The notes beneath the pieces were generated by a model. The model had not been told where the DNA came from and did not search any database. It saw only the letters and a program-made list of their open reading frames with translations. From Candidatus Methanorudis spinitermitis (GTDB taxonomy: Archaea > Methanobacteriota > Methanobacteria > Methanobacteriales > Methanobacteriaceae): DNA of 64,000 bases. A program made the position numbers and the translations under genes. Positions 45,885-57,300 of this stretch are shown here, piece after piece (position 1 is the first letter of the stretch; each line of letters starts with the position of its first letter). The DNA is taken from the NCBI GenBank assembly GCA_031286225.1, contig JAITUQ010000038.1, positions 1-64,000 on the forward strand. Reading direction: 5' to 3'.

Positions 45885-47957
45885 ATGGAAACTATTCCGA
45901 AGAACATAAAAAATATTATAAAGGATTGCTATCCTTATATTAAAGAATTTAATCCTGCACAGAAACATGTTATTGACTCTGGCTATTTAAAAAATGATTC
46001 TAATTATATAATAGCTATTCCTACAGCTAGTGGAAAAACATTACTGGGGGTAATGGCAGCTTTAAAATCTATTTTAAAAGGTGGAAAAGCTATTTATTCA
46101 GCACCTTTAATTTCAATTCAAAATGAAAAAGTAAAAGAATTTAAAAAGTTTGAAAAACATGGAGTAAAGGTTGGAAAACATCCATCATCTTCAGACTTAG
46201 CTATAATGGTCTTTGAATCTTTCGACGCCTTAACACGATTTTCATGGGATACTTTAAGAGAAGTTGATACTTTAATCATTGATGAATTTCACATGATTGG
46301 AGAATACACAAGAGGACCAACTTTAGAATGTGCTATAACAAGAGCTAAAATTATCAATCCAAACTTAAAAATTATAGCTCTTTCAGCAACTTTACAAAAT
46401 ATGGAAGAAATTGAAGGGTGGTTAGAAGCAAAAGTTATTGAACATGATTATAGACCAGTACCTCTAAATAAAGAAGTTTTAAATACAGAAATGTTTTCTA
46501 CATCTAATAAAAATGAGGTTGTTTTTAAAATTGTTGAGAAATCTATTGAAGATAAGTCTCAAGTTCTTAGTTTTGTTTCAACAAGAAGATTTACAGAAAG
46601 CTTAGCTAGTTATGTATCAGGAAAACTCAAGAAAAAAACCAGTGCCAAGGAAAAAAAAGCATTTAAAAAAGTATCTGAAAGTATTTTAGAAGTTCCAAAA
46701 AGAAAAGGTTCTAGACCAACTTCTACTTGTTTAAAATTAGCTGAATCAGCTGAAAATGGTGCTGTTTTTCATCATGCAGGACTGTTCAATGAACAGAAAG
46801 AAATTATTGAGGAAGAATTTAGAGCTGGGAATCTTTTAATGATTGCAGCTACTCCTAGTTTGATGTATGGTGTGAATTTACCTTCTAAAACTGTTGTTAT
46901 AAGAGATTATACTCGTTGGACTTCACAAGGTCCACAAGCTATTCCTGTTTTTGATTATGAGCAAATGTCTGGTCGAGCTGGACGACCACAATATGATAAT
47001 GTAGGATATTCATATCTTATAGCTAAGTCTTTAGATGAAGCATTTGATCTTCAAGAAAACTATGTTAATGGTGAGATTGAATCGACTCATTCTAAACTAA
47101 TAGAAAATAAAGACGCTGTTTATAAACAGATTATAACTCAAATAGCTTCTAATTTATCAAAAAACATGGAAGAAATCCAAGATTTTTTCAGTAAAACCTT
47201 TTATGGATTTCAGATGAATAATAATCCTTCAATGAAATTATTTGCAGAAGATAGTTTGAAGTATGAAATAGAAACAGCTTTAGAATTTTTACTTCAAAAT
47301 GGAATTTTACAAGCTACTCCTGAAGGTTTAAAAGCTACTGCTTTAGGAAATTTAATAGCTAAATCTAATTATATGGTTGAAACTGCTGTTAAATTAAAGG
47401 AGTTTGCATCTCATCTTGAGGAAATTGATAATAATGAGTTAATTTATCAACTTACTTTAAGTCCTGATTTACCATTAATTTCATTTAAAGGAAGAAAAAG
47501 TAAAGATCCTGTTCGAGAAAAGCTATCTGAGAAAGGTTTATTTGCAGTAAACATTGGAAATCACGAGGCAACATGTGTATCATTAATAGAATGGATTGAT
47601 GAGAGAAATGAGTATGAAATTGAAAATGCATATCATGTTTATTCAGCCTCAACAAGGCGATCAGCTTATGAAGCTTCTCTTTTAATTAAGTTTCTTAAAA
47701 ATATCTTAGAAGTTTTAGGTAAGTATAGCTATTCAAAAGATTTAGATTATCTTTCTGCTAGATTATATTATGGTGTAAAAGAAGATTTGATTCCATTGGT
47801 CTTAGGAGTTAAGAGATTAGGTAGAAAACGAGCTAGATCTTTAGTAAAAGCTTTTGGAGATGATTTAAGACCTGTTAGCGAGCAACAACTTCAAAAAGTT
47901 GATGGAATAGGACCAAAATTAGCTACAAATATAAAAAAATTTGTAGACAACTATTAG
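45885..47957 (+). CDS. hel308: Hel308-type DNA helicase
   Basis: A superfamily 2 helicase acting at stalled replication forks. Motif I IPTASGKTLLGVMAA, motif II DEFH (LIIDEFHMIGEY), motif III ALSATLQNMEE, motif IV/V AATPSLMYGVNLPSKTVVI, motif VI QMSGRAGRPQYD, a winged-helix and ratchet region, and a C-terminal helix-hairpin-helix-like end (VDGIGPKLATNIKKF). The frame opens at TTG 45876, but the ATG at 45885, giving METIPKNIK, is the more usual start. About 690 residues, full length. Confidence 0.94.
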   Translation: METIPKNIKNIIKDCYPYIKEFNPAQKHVIDSGYLKNDSNYIIAIPTASGKTLLGVMAALKSILKGGKAIYSAPLISIQNEKVKEFKKFEKHGVKVGKHPSSSDLAIMVFESFDALTRFSWDTLREVDTLIIDEFHMIGEYTRGPTLECAITRAKIINPNLKIIALSATLQNMEEIEGWLEAKVIEHDYRPVPLNKEVLNTEMFSTSNKNEVVFKIVEKSIEDKSQVLSFVSTRRFTESLASYVSGKLKKKTSAKEKKAFKKVSESILEVPKRKGSRPTSTCLKLAESAENGAVFHHAGLFNEQKEIIEEEFRAGNLLMIAATPSLMYGVNLPSKTVVIRDYTRWTSQGPQAIPVFDYEQMSGRAGRPQYDNVGYSYLIAKSLDEAFDLQENYVNGEIESTHSKLIENKDAVYKQIITQIASNLSKNMEEIQDFFSKTFYGFQMNNNPSMKLFAEDSLKYEIETALEFLLQNGILQATPEGLKATALGNLIAKSNYMVETAVKLKEFASHLEEIDNNELIYQLTLSPDLPLISFKGRKSKDPVREKLSEKGLFAVNIGNHEATCVSLIEWIDERNEYEIENAYHVYSASTRRSAYEASLLIKFLKNILEVLGKYSYSKDLDYLSARLYYGVKEDLIPLVLGVKRLGRKRARSLVKAFGDDLRPVSEQQLQKVDGIGPKLATNIKKFVDNY

Positions 47958-48221
47958 AATTTATAATTAATAGATTGCTTTAAAAAATATGCTTCTTGTA
48001 TTAATTAAATTGTTGAAATTATAATAAGTTTATTAAAATAAATAAAGATAATCTTTAGTAATTTCACAATAACATAAATTAAAAAAATTTCTTTTTTTTT
48101 AAATTTAATAGTATTATATCTTCTTTTTTTGACTATTATTATAATAAAATAACAATAATTTAATAATAATAGAATAATATTGATGAAAATAAATTAAAAA
48201 ATATTTATATATTATATTTTC

Positions 48222-49514
48222 TTATTTAACAGCTTTAGCTAATGCCTGGTCAATATCAGCTATAATATCTTCTAGATTTTCAATTCCAACAGATAACCTA
48301 ATAAAATCTGGACTTACTCCTGTAGATTCTTGTTCTTCTCTTGAAAGGTTTGAATGAGTTGTTGAAGCTGGATGGATAACTAAACTTTTTGAATCTCCAA
48401 CATTAGCTAGATGAGATAGTAATTCAACACTTTTTATGAATTTTTTACCTTCTTCTATTCCTCCTTTAATTCCAAACCCAACTAAAGCTCCATAACCACC
48501 ATTTAAATATTTATTAGCTATTTTATGAGATGGGTGACTAACAAGACCTGGATAATTAACCCAAGAAACAGCTTCATGAAGCTCTAAAAATTTAGCTACT
48601 TCTAATGCATTTTCACTATGCTGTTTTACTCTAAGTGAAAGTGTTTCAAGACCTTGTAATAGCAAAAAAGAATTAAAAGGACTTATTACAGTTCCAATAT
48701 CTCTCATTAGCTGAAGGCGTGCTTTTGCAATATACGCTGAATCTTCAAATGCTTCGCTGTAAATTAAACCATGATAACTTGGATCAGGCTGTGTAAACTC
48801 TGGGAATTTTCCATTTTTCCAGTTAAAATTTCCAGAATCAACTATTACTCCTCCAATAGTTGTTCCATGCCCTCCAATAAACTTTGTTGCTGAAAGAACT
48901 ATAATATCTGCACCATATTCTATTGGTTTTACAAGCCCAACACCTGATGTATTATCTATAATTAAAGGAATATCATTTTTATGAGCTATATCTGCTAGTT
49001 TTTTAAAATCAGGAACATCTAATTTTGGATTTCCAATTGATTCAGCATAAATAGCTTTTGTTTTTGAATCAATAGCTTTTTCAAATTCTTCTAATCTATC
49101 AGATTTTACAAATTTAACGTCTCTTCCAATTTTTGGGAAAGTATTCTTAAATAATGTGTAGGTACCACCATATAGATTATCGCCAGATACAATATTGTCT
49201 CCCATTTGAGATAAATTTAAAATAGCTAAAGTAATAGCTGAAAGACCTGAAGATTGTGAAAGGGCAGCTATTCCTCCTTCTACAGCAGCTACTCTTTGCT
49301 CAAAAATATCTGATGTAGGATTTGTTATTCTCCCATATAAGTTTCCTGATTTTTTAAGACTAAATAGATCTGCAGCTTCATCAGCATCATCAAAAACATA
49401 TGAAGTAGTTTGATAAATTGGAACTGCTCTTGATTTTGTTTCTTTATCTACGTTTTCCTGACCTGCATGTAGTTCTATAGTTCTCTTTCCATATTTTTTC
49501 TTTTCCTCTCTCAC
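48222..49514 (-). CDS. O-acetylhomoserine sulfhydrylase-type Cys/Met enzyme (PLP)
   Basis: A 430-residue PLP enzyme of the Cys/Met metabolism family, close to Met[48 protein letters not shown], the cofactor segment [16 protein letters not shown] Lys in [16 protein letters not shown] and the C-terminal [14 protein letters not shown]. MetY makes homocysteine from O-acetylhomoserine and sulfide; methionine gamma-lyase or cystathionine activities are possible for this fold, but [17 protein letters not shown] favours the MetY subgroup. No partner acetyltransferase gene is in the window. Confidence 0.9.
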   Translation of the reverse strand: MREEKKKYGKRTIELHAGQENVDKETKSRAVPIYQTTSYVFDDADEAADLFSLKKSGNLYGRITNPTSDIFEQRVAAVEGGIAALSQSSGLSAITLAILNLSQMGDNIVSGDNLYGGTYTLFKNTFPKIGRDVKFVKSDRLEEFEKAIDSKTKAIYAESIGNPKLDVPDFKKLADIAHKNDIPLIIDNTSGVGLVKPIEYGADIIVLSATKFIGGHGTTIGGVIVDSGNFNWKNGKFPEFTQPDPSYHGLIYSEAFEDSAYIAKARLQLMRDIGTVISPFNSFLLLQGLETLSLRVKQHSENALEVAKFLELHEAVSWVNYPGLVSHPSHKIANKYLNGGYGALVGFGIKGGIEEGKKFIKSVELLSHLANVGDSKSLVIHPASTTHSNLSREEQESTGVSPDFIRLSVGIENLEDIIADIDQALAKAVK

Positions 49515-50012
49515 AAAATCACCTTGAATATATGATAAATACTTCTTTTTGTTTATAATTTGAATAAATCTAACAATATTTTTCTTGAGAACAATTTCTA
49601 TATTTTTTTTATTATTAAATTGATTAATAAGATTAGGACTTATAATTAATATTTAAAATTATTATTTAATTTTAAAATTTAAGATTATAATTATACTATT
49701 CACATTAAAATTATTAATTTAATTTTAAAATTTAAGATTATAATTGTTATTATTAGTATATAAAATAATTATTAAAATTATATCTTTAACAATTGTTAAT
49801 GAATTTTATACTCTAATAAAAAATATAATCAAATAATAAAAGTAAATCAACATTAAAAATAAATAAAATATGAAATTGTTTATCAATATAAAACATGATA
49901 TTTATAAAGCTAATATGAATTCTTAGCTACTTGTTTTTTTACATTAAATAGTTTAAATTAACATTAATAGAATAAGAATGATTTCTAGTATATATTTCAA
50001 TAAAATAACGAA
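49515..50012. repeat. 498-base spacer with a 27-bp repeat, period 53
   Basis: TTAATTTTAAAATTTAAGAT followed by TATAATT occurs at about 49666-49692 and 49719-49745. The rest is A/T-rich with no frame; the metY promoter should lie at the left end. No structured RNA segment was noticed. Confidence 0.5.
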
Positions 50013-50213
50013 TTATTTTATTTCAACAGTTTTTGGACTTCTACCCATTTCTAAAATAAATTTATTAACTCTTTCTATCATATCACTATAGTTTTCGCGA
50101 GGTATTTTCCTATTATTTATTTGAGCATATTCTGGCATTTCACCATTTTCATTCTTGAAATCCATTATACTATTAACCATTTCTCTATATTCTTTTAATG
50201 TCAAATAATTCAT
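50013..50213 (-). CDS. pseudomurein-binding-repeat (PMBR)-like microprotein, 66 aa
   Basis: Two related half-repeats: YREMVNSIMDFKNENGEMPE followed by YAQINNRKIP, and MIERVNKFILEMGRSPKTVE. The NG-x-x-P/GRSP spacing with Val/Ile and Phe before it is the pattern of pseudomurein-binding repeats in wall proteins and phage endopeptidases. It has no signal peptide and no catalytic domain, so it may be a free wall-binding domain, a remnant, or part of a two-component surface system. GTGAT before ATG 50213 marks the start; the frame is open to 50243. Confidence 0.7.
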   Translation of the reverse strand: MNYLTLKEYREMVNSIMDFKNENGEMPEYAQINNRKIPRENYSDMIERVNKFILEMGRSPKTVEIK

Positions 50214-50617
50214 AAAAATCACGATGATATTTAAAATATTCATGGACTTTAATAATATGGTATTAAATAATATATTCTACTATATAAATGATTCTATTAT
50301 TTTTATAAGTTTATTTTTCAATGGAAAATTATAAAATTAAAAATTAATTTAAATAAGCATATTATTTCATTTAGTTAAATTATATATTACTAGATAATAA
50401 TTTAAAAACAGACTTTAGCTATTATTTTTAATAAATAAGAAAAATAAATAATATTTCTTGTATTACAACTTCATATTTAATAAATAGTATTTATTGTATT
50501 ACAATTTCATATTTAATAAATAGTATTTTAAAAAAATTAAATTCCATAATTTAAGTGAATTTAGCGATTAATCCATAATTTAAGTGAATTTAGCTACTAT
50601 TAATAATAATGAATTAT
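50214..50617. repeat. 400-base spacer with two sets of tandem repeats
   Basis: TATTACAACTTCATATTTAA and TATTACAATTTCATATTTAA, each followed by TAAATAGTATTT, lie about 35 bases apart (50461 and 50497). Just to the right, CCATAATTTAAGTGAATTTAGC occurs twice in the spacing 50545-50595. They lie directly downstream of the cbiT stop codon and upstream of the microprotein gene; no ORF. Confidence 0.55.
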
Positions 50618-51178
50618 TTAAATTTTACTATAAATTATAGCTATTGGATTTTCAGCTTTCATCATAACTCCTCTTTTAAGAATATGACCTCTGGAAACAT
50701 TTACCTCAATAATTTCAGGACTTAAATCATTCTCCTTCAATTTTTCAATAGCTTCTAATTTTGTATTAAGTAAAATCGCTGTTATGATTACTCTACCATT
50801 TGGATTTAGTTTTGATATAGCTAATTCTAATATTTCATCTAAATCCTCGCTACTACCACCAACAATAGCTACATCCATATTTTCAATTGATTTTAAAGCA
50901 GAAATCCCATCATTTTTGATTAAATCAACTTTTTCAGCTACACCATGCTTTTTGATATTTTGCTTTGTCAGTTCAATAGCTTTTGAATTTTTATCAATAG
51001 CTATAACTTTTTTGGCTCTTTTTGCCATTTCGGTTGTTATTCCACCAGTTCCACAACCAATATCAACTACAAGATCATTAGATGATACTTGAGATTTGCA
51101 AAGAATTAAACATCTTATTTCTTCTTTACTTGGTCCTGGAACTTTTTTTGATGATATAAAGTCTTCATCTTTTATCAA
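50618..51178 (-). CDS. cbiT: cobalt-precorrin C15-methyltransferase (decarboxylating) subunit
   Basis: Small SAM methyltransferase of the cobamide pathway that methylates C15 and decarboxylates the C12 acetate. The 186-residue protein shows KVPGPSKEEIRCLILCK, motif I DIGCGTGGITTEM, VIAIDKNSKAIELTKQNIKK, MDVAIVGGSSEDLDEIL and ISKLNPNGRVIITAI. The start is TTG with AAGGATGATT upstream. First of several minus-strand genes (CbiT, UbiX, HD, then MoaE and NadM after the adhesin). Confidence 0.95.
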   Translation of the reverse strand: MIKDEDFISSKKVPGPSKEEIRCLILCKSQVSSNDLVVDIGCGTGGITTEMAKRAKKVIAIDKNSKAIELTKQNIKKHGVAEKVDLIKNDGISALKSIENMDVAIVGGSSEDLDEILELAISKLNPNGRVIITAILLNTKLEAIEKLKENDLSPEIIEVNVSRGHILKRGVMMKAENPIAIIYSKI

Positions 51179-51272
51179 AAAATCATCCTTAAATTATTTT
51201 TTTTTATTTAGAATTTTTATCATTATTTTAGTAATTATTTTATTAAAAAAATTATTTTATAAATTAAAATAG

Positions 51273-51821
51273 CTATTCCCATCGTTTAAATAGATTATTT
51301 TCAATGTTCAATGAATCTAATATTTTTCCAACAATAAAATTAGAAACATCATCTAAACTTTCTGGTTTATGATAAAAAGCAGGCATAGCTGGAAGAATTA
51401 TTCCTCCTTCTTTAGAAATTTTTAACATGTTTTCTAAATGAACAGATCTAAGTGGAGTTTCTCTTGGAACAATAATTGTTTTTCTATTTTCTTTTAAAGC
51501 TACATCAGCCACTCTTGATATAGAATTATTAGCATAACCATTAGCTATAGATGATAATGTTTTCATTGAACATGGAACAATGACCAAAGAATCAAATTTA
51601 AAGGAACCACTATTTATAGAAGCTGTTAAATCATTAACTTCAAAATATTCAGTAGCTATTTCTTTAATATAATCTAATTTGACTCCTAATTCATATTCAA
51701 GAATAATTTCTGCAGGTTCACTAATAACAACTCCAGTTTCAATATCGAGTTTATTTAGAGCTTTTATAAGCTTTACACTATATATAACTCCACTTGCACC
51801 AGTAATAGCTATAATAATCAT
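51273..51821 (-). CDS. ubiX: flavin prenyltransferase UbiX
   Basis: Adds a dimethylallyl group to FMN to make the prenylated flavin used by UbiD decarboxylases. The 182-residue protein has ITGASGVIYSVKLIKAL at the N-terminus, VVISEPAEIILEYE, VIVPCSMKTLSSIANG, ISRVADVALKENRKTIIVPR and ETPLRSVHLENM. No UbiD partner lies in the window. The gap to cbiT is 94 bases, on the same strand. Confidence 0.95.
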   Translation of the reverse strand: MIIIAITGASGVIYSVKLIKALNKLDIETGVVISEPAEIILEYELGVKLDYIKEIATEYFEVNDLTASINSGSFKFDSLVIVPCSMKTLSSIANGYANNSISRVADVALKENRKTIIVPRETPLRSVHLENMLKISKEGGIILPAMPAFYHKPESLDDVSNFIVGKILDSLNIENNLFKRWE

Positions 51822-51933
51822 TTTATCTACATGTTTTTTAAGATTATTTTATTTATAAAATAATTTAATAATTCTCATAAAAATATCATATAATAATAGT
51901 TATAATAATAAGAATTATAATATTAACAATTTT

Positions 51934-52200
51934 GAAATTTTTTAAATATATTTCTAATAATTAAATATATTTTTATTAATAATATGAAATTTTTTAAATA
52001 TATTTCTAATAATTAAATATATTTTTATTAATAATATGAAATTTTTTAAATATTTTTTAATTTATTATAATTTTTCTTTAATAATAATTATATTATTTTT
52101 AAATATTTTTTAATTTATTATAATTTTTCTTTATATAATAATAATTATATTAATTTTTAAATATTTTTTAATTAAAAATTTTTTTAATTAATAGCTAAAT
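51934..52200. repeat. 52-bp tandem units and ~57-bp tandem units
   Basis: GAAATTTTTTAAATATATTT starts at 51934, 51986 and 52038 (period 52; the last copy partial). Overlapping the end, TTTTAAATATTTTTTAATTT recurs at about 52045 and 52098 with a TTATAATTTTTCTTTA tail, and a third, shorter copy follows. No ORF is present in 51822-52232. Confidence 0.65.
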
Positions 52201-52232
52201 TTTTAAATATTTTTCATGGATAATTTTATTAA

Positions 52233-53459
52233 TTAGATCAATAGCTTTGATTGGTCAGAATATATAGTATCAAAGCTATTTTCAGTTTTTTCAGGAAGTT
52301 CTAAGTAATCTTCTAAATTAAAGTTTTTAAATTTATGTCGATCTTCTTTAGGAACATATAAGCAAATGTCTGGATAGTTGAATCTTGCATTTTTTAAAGC
52401 TCCAACAATACTTGAAATATCACTAAGATGGTATAATTTACCTCCAAATGAGACTTGGGTTTTCATTTCACTGAAATTAGGATACTCAGGAATATTTAAA
52501 ATAACATAGTCTTTTTCAATATCCATCTCCTCACTAATCTCTTCTTCAGACTTTTTTAATTTTTCTTTTTTTATTTTAAAAACATCTTGAGGTCTTTCAA
52601 ATTCATTTAAAGGAGTAGAATTAACATTTTTTAAAAGATTCCTATTATCTAATCTTTCTATCATATCCTTAACAAAACCTTCTTGATTTCTACAAATACT
52701 TACAATATCAGAATCATCATAGTGATACATCTTTGAAAAATCTATAACATCTTCCTCATTCATTCTAATTAAACATCTTCTAAACATAGAATTAATAATT
52801 CTAGTGGTATGGTGTTGATAAACACTTGGATACATTTGATATCTAGCTACAAGTGCTGATTCAGCAGCTTGAACTCCTTTAATGTCTAAAAATAAATATT
52901 GATTCAGCTTCATGTTAGCTATTATTCGTTCTACATCAATGATGCCATAAGCTACACCAGTATAGTGAGAATCTCTGATTAAATAATCCATTCTATCTAC
53001 ATCTAATTCTCCAGATATAATGGGACCAAAAGTACCTTTTCCTTGAATAATACTAATAATATCTTCAATATCAAAACTTTCGCTTATAATTTCATTTAAA
53101 TGAGTATTTTTAATTACTTTAGCTGTTAATTCTTCATGATTTACATTTAAAACAGCTTCAGAAACATGTGAAAATGGACCATGCCCTATATCATGAAGTA
53201 AAGCTGAAATTCTAACTAATTGTTTATCATAATCAGATAATTCTAGTTGATCAGCTAACTTTGATCCTAAAAACATTGCCCCAATTGAGTGTTCAAACCT
53301 TGAATGATTTGCTCCAGGGTAAATTAAGGATGTAAATCCAAGTTGTTTAATTCTTCGCAACCGTTGAACTTCTGGAGCATCTAAAACTTTAATTTCAAAT
53401 TCATTTAAAGAAAGATTTCCATGAACACTATCTCTAATAAATCTGTTTGATTTATACAT
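52233..53459 (-). CDS. HD-domain dNTPase-like phosphohydrolase
   Basis: A 408-residue HD-superfamily protein: DSVHGNLSLNEFEIKVLDAP, RRIKQLGFTSLIYPGANHSR, FEHSIGAMFLG, then the metal pair in SALLHDIGHGPFSHVSE and the Asp in SGELDVDRMDYLIRDS. It is close to deoxynucleotide triphosphohydrolases; the substrate is unproven. A Lys/Glu-rich helical part follows the HD core. It lies in the minus-strand block with UbiX and CbiT, and the adhesin gene is divergent on its upstream side. Confidence 0.92.
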   Translation of the reverse strand: MYKSNRFIRDSVHGNLSLNEFEIKVLDAPEVQRLRRIKQLGFTSLIYPGANHSRFEHSIGAMFLGSKLADQLELSDYDKQLVRISALLHDIGHGPFSHVSEAVLNVNHEELTAKVIKNTHLNEIISESFDIEDIISIIQGKGTFGPIISGELDVDRMDYLIRDSHYTGVAYGIIDVERIIANMKLNQYLFLDIKGVQAAESALVARYQMYPSVYQHHTTRIINSMFRRCLIRMNEEDVIDFSKMYHYDDSDIVSICRNQEGFVKDMIERLDNRNLLKNVNSTPLNEFERPQDVFKIKKEKLKKSEEEISEEMDIEKDYVILNIPEYPNFSEMKTQVSFGGKLYHLSDISSIVGALKNARFNYPDICLYVPKEDRHKFKNFNLEDYLELPEKTENSFDTIYSDQSKLLI

Positions 53460-53644
53460 TTTTACACAAACACTAATTAAAAATTATTTATAATATAATT
53501 AGATTTTATTAATTTATTTCTTAATAGCTATTTATCTTTTATAGCTTAAAAAATTAATTAGTAATTTTATAATTTAAATAATATGTTTATTGAAAGTATA
53601 ATAAGAATATTATTTTATTCTATAAGAATAGAAATGAATAATAG

Positions 53645-53750
53645 GAGTCTTGGTCAAAAGTAATTTGCTCTATGAAAAACTTTCTTATTTTGTTAATCAA
53701 AACATTTTCACGTGGTTTTGATTTTACAATTTGGACTTTTGGTCAACACT
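53645..53750. ncRNA. candidate structured RNA with nested hairpins (strand unknown)
   Basis: In a spacer that is otherwise extreme A/T, bases 53645-53760 have clearly more G and C. An outer pair CAAAAGT (53655-53661)/ACTTTTG (53735-53741) encloses an inner hairpin AATCAAAAC (53695-53703)/GTTTTGATT (53715-53723) with an 11-base loop containing ACGTG. The flanks repeat TTGGTCAA on both sides. No frame of useful length crosses it. The strand cannot be decided. The remaining spacer (53460-54150) shows nothing else. Confidence 0.4.
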
Positions 53751-54150
53751 CAATAGCTATAAAAAAAGAAGCTTTCTATTTATACTATAATAAGTATCTT
53801 ATAAAAATAGATATTTACAAACAGCAAAAAATGCTAGAAAAAATATTATAGAAAAATATATAATAATATTTATTTATAAAAAATTATTTTTTTTTATTAA
53901 ATTACTACTTAAAAAATATAATAAATATATACAATTCATTAGAGAAAAAGAATTTAAAATATTTTTTATTTATTCTTTTTTTATTCAATTTTTTTTTTAA
54001 AAAAATATATAATATATTGACTATTTAATTGAATATAATACAAACTAAATATAACATAAATATATTAGCACTATATCTATACATATAATTCGTTTTTATT
54101 TGAAAAGATATATAAGACTATTCAATATAAATAATAGCTATGCCTGATTA

Positions 54151-54279
54151 TAATGAATCTTCATTAAATAAATTATGCCTAATAATAATTGCTCATGCTT
54201 AAAATATTATCTTTGTTTTCAAATTTCTTACAATATAATAATTTTTTTTAGGTGTTATAATTTTTCTTATAATTAGGCA
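54151..54279 (+). promoter_or_regulatory. structured 5' leader of the adhesin gene
   Basis: TAATGAATCTTCATTA (54151-54166) is a perfect inverted repeat. TGCCTAAT (54176-54183) pairs with ATTAGGCA (54272-54279), which ends 38 bases before the adhesin ATG. A TATA-like ATATATAAG at about 54107 would start an mRNA with a leader near 190 bases. The pairing could regulate translation or stability; this is inferred from complementarity only. Confidence 0.4.
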
Positions 54280-54317
54280 AGCTAACACTTTTACTAAATA
54301 TAAAGGGAGGTGAAAAA

Positions 54318-57300
54318 ATGAAAAAAATGGAAAGTGTATTTTATAATTTTAAAAACAACCACTCTCTATTGCTCATTATTTTATTATTATTTATAACTAT
54401 AGTCATCTCAATGTCTTCAGTTTCTGCAGCTTATGATACATATACAGATATACGTGTTGATACTGTTGACAATGTAGTTCCTTATCTTCAATTCAATATA
54501 ACTGGAACCTTGTATAATACTAACAATAGTGCGCCAATTTCTGGACAAATCATTACTGTTACAATAACAGGTGATTCTCGTACCTATATTAATTCAGCAA
54601 CTACAGATGGCGCTGGAAATTTTAGAATACCTTTTGTTGTAAATACTTCAGCACTTCATAATGCACGAATATCATATGCGGGTAGTGGTTCTATATATAG
54701 TCCAACGACAGTGAACATGCCTATAGAAGCTAAAAAATTAGCTTCATTTTTCGAGAATGTGGATGTTTTTATCGATGGTGGTCGTCAGATTTCAGGTCAA
54801 CTTGTTGATGAATATGGAAAACCTATTGTAAATGGACAAGTTAATTTAACTGTAATTGCATCAAATGGTGTTACTACCTTATCAAGTGTTGTAGTTAATA
54901 CAAATAGCACTGGTCATTTTACAACTCGTAATACAGCGTTTTCAATTCCTCAAAATTCATATGACAATAATAATGGACCTAATGTAATAATTGAATATTT
55001 AGGTAATCAAACTTTTTATTCAACCAAAATGACTGCTGGTATGACTTCTGTTTTTATGTATGCTATTACAATCAATCATTATGGTGATGTTACAGTTAAT
55101 GAAAAATTCAACCTTACTGGAGTATTATGGGAGTTTCGTCTTCAAAGTGGTGCAGTAAAAACCCCTATGTCTGCTGGACATAGTATAAATGTTACTATTG
55201 TAAGTGGTAATGGTGCTGTAACAAATAGAACTATTATTACAGGTACAAATGGTGCTTTTTGGGTTGAACTTGATGAAACATATGGTAATTGTAGTATAAC
55301 ATTTGCTTATCGTAATACATCTGTATTAACTGTTACAGAAACAATAACTCTTTTCGTGGCTAAATTACCAACATATATTGAATTTGATCATCCATTGGAT
55401 GTTACAACTGGTAAGGCTAGCACTATTTCTGGAAAATTATATGATAAGTATGGGAATGGAATAGGGGGTAAAGTTGTTGCTGTATTTGTTGATGGGATAA
55501 ATATTGGTGGTGCAACTACTATCTCAGATGGATCATTTAGCATAAATCACACATTTACTACTATGGGAAACCATACCATAACAGTTGTTTTTGATGAAGA
55601 TAGTAATTATTACTATTTTAACAAAACAATAATGGTTGGAGTAGAACTTTTAGGTTCTATTGTAACTGTTGAAAATGTTACTGTAAATGTTACTGAACAA
55701 TTTACTATTAATGGTAATTTAACAGCTAAAGATGATGTTAAAACTCCTCTTAGTGGTGTTGTAACAATTGAATTTTGGCTTGATGGTGTTCTAAAATATA
55801 GAATTGAAAATGTGCCTGTTAATAATGGAAAATTTAGCTATAGCAATAGATTCAATGTTTCTGGTAATTATACAGTTAGAGTCTATTATGATGGCATAAC
55901 AGATAATATAGGCGGTTCTTATGCAGAGGGATGGTTACTAGTTCTTCCAAAAAATACTTCAGTTGTTGTTACTAATGTGACTGTTAGAGCTACTGATTCA
56001 TTTAATCTTACTGGTAGAATTGTTGATCCTATTACTGGTTTTGCTATTAATGGAACTGCAACTATTACTATTATTGTTGGTGGTGTAACTCTTTCTAATA
56101 CTGTTAATGTTGTAGATGGTAATTTTAGATGGGATAATATACGTATCAATACTACAGGAAACTATACTGTTAGTGTAACTTATAATGGTAATCAAATATA
56201 CGCTGTTTCAACTGGAAACGGTTGGGTTAATGTAATCCCTATGCCTACTACTACAACTGTAAATTCTGCAGCTAGTAAACCAGGTGTACAGTTTAATATT
56301 ACTGGCACTGTTATTGCTGATAATGGAGATAGAATAAATGGAACTGTAAGAATAAACATTCGAAATGACACTCTAGGAGTAAACGTAAATTATACTGCTA
56401 ATGTTATCAACGGTGAGTTTATCTTACCTGTTACTCTCACAATTGTTGGTAATTATACTGTTACTGCTACTTATGATGGTAATGCTACTTATGCTGGTTC
56501 TTATGGTACAAATACTATATTAATAGCTGAAATAGGTACATTACTCACAGTAACTGATAGTACTGTTTATACTACTCAGACTTTTACTATTAGTGGTACT
56601 TTGATATCTGTTGATGGTACTCCTCTTGATGGTGTTTATGTAACTATTACTATTACCAACATTACAGCAGGTGTTTCAAACAATTATACTGTTAGGGTTA
56701 ATAATGGTGTCTTTAGCTATAGCAATATATCCTACATTGGAGATTTCAACTATACAGTTGAAGTTGAATTTTTAGGTGCTGGATTTTATGCTGAATCTAA
56801 TGCAACTGGATGGTTACAAGTTAATCGTATACCTACAACTATCACTGTAAGCAATGAAACTGCTTTTGTATATAATAGAAGTACTCCTTTTGTTGCATTA
56901 CTTTGGGATACAATTAATAATAGACCTATAGCTGGAGCTACAGTTGAATTCTTTATTGATGGAATTTGGGTTGCTAATCGAACTACTGATATAAATGGTA
57001 AAGCATATTATTATCTTACTGCTGACTTTGGTACCTATAATATCACTGTTTATTATAATGGTAATCTGACTTATAGGGAATCTGATAATCTTGATAGCAC
57101 ACATATGTTTACAACTAGAGAAATGGAAACTTATATTGTTGTTGAGAATGTTACTACTAAACCATTCCGTACTGGTAGAATAACTATAACTCTTTACAAT
57201 GAGTTCCATGAAATTATACCTTTTGAAAATCTTACTGTGCTTTTTGATGGTCAAACATTTACTGGTTCTACAGATTCTTTAGGTAGATTCTTTATACCTT

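Noticed and set aside
56898-57254. Minus-strand frame of 118 codons inside the adhesin gene
   Set aside because: The adhesin repeats give open frames on the other strand by composition alone; the protein is Ser/Ile/Asn-rich without a motif.
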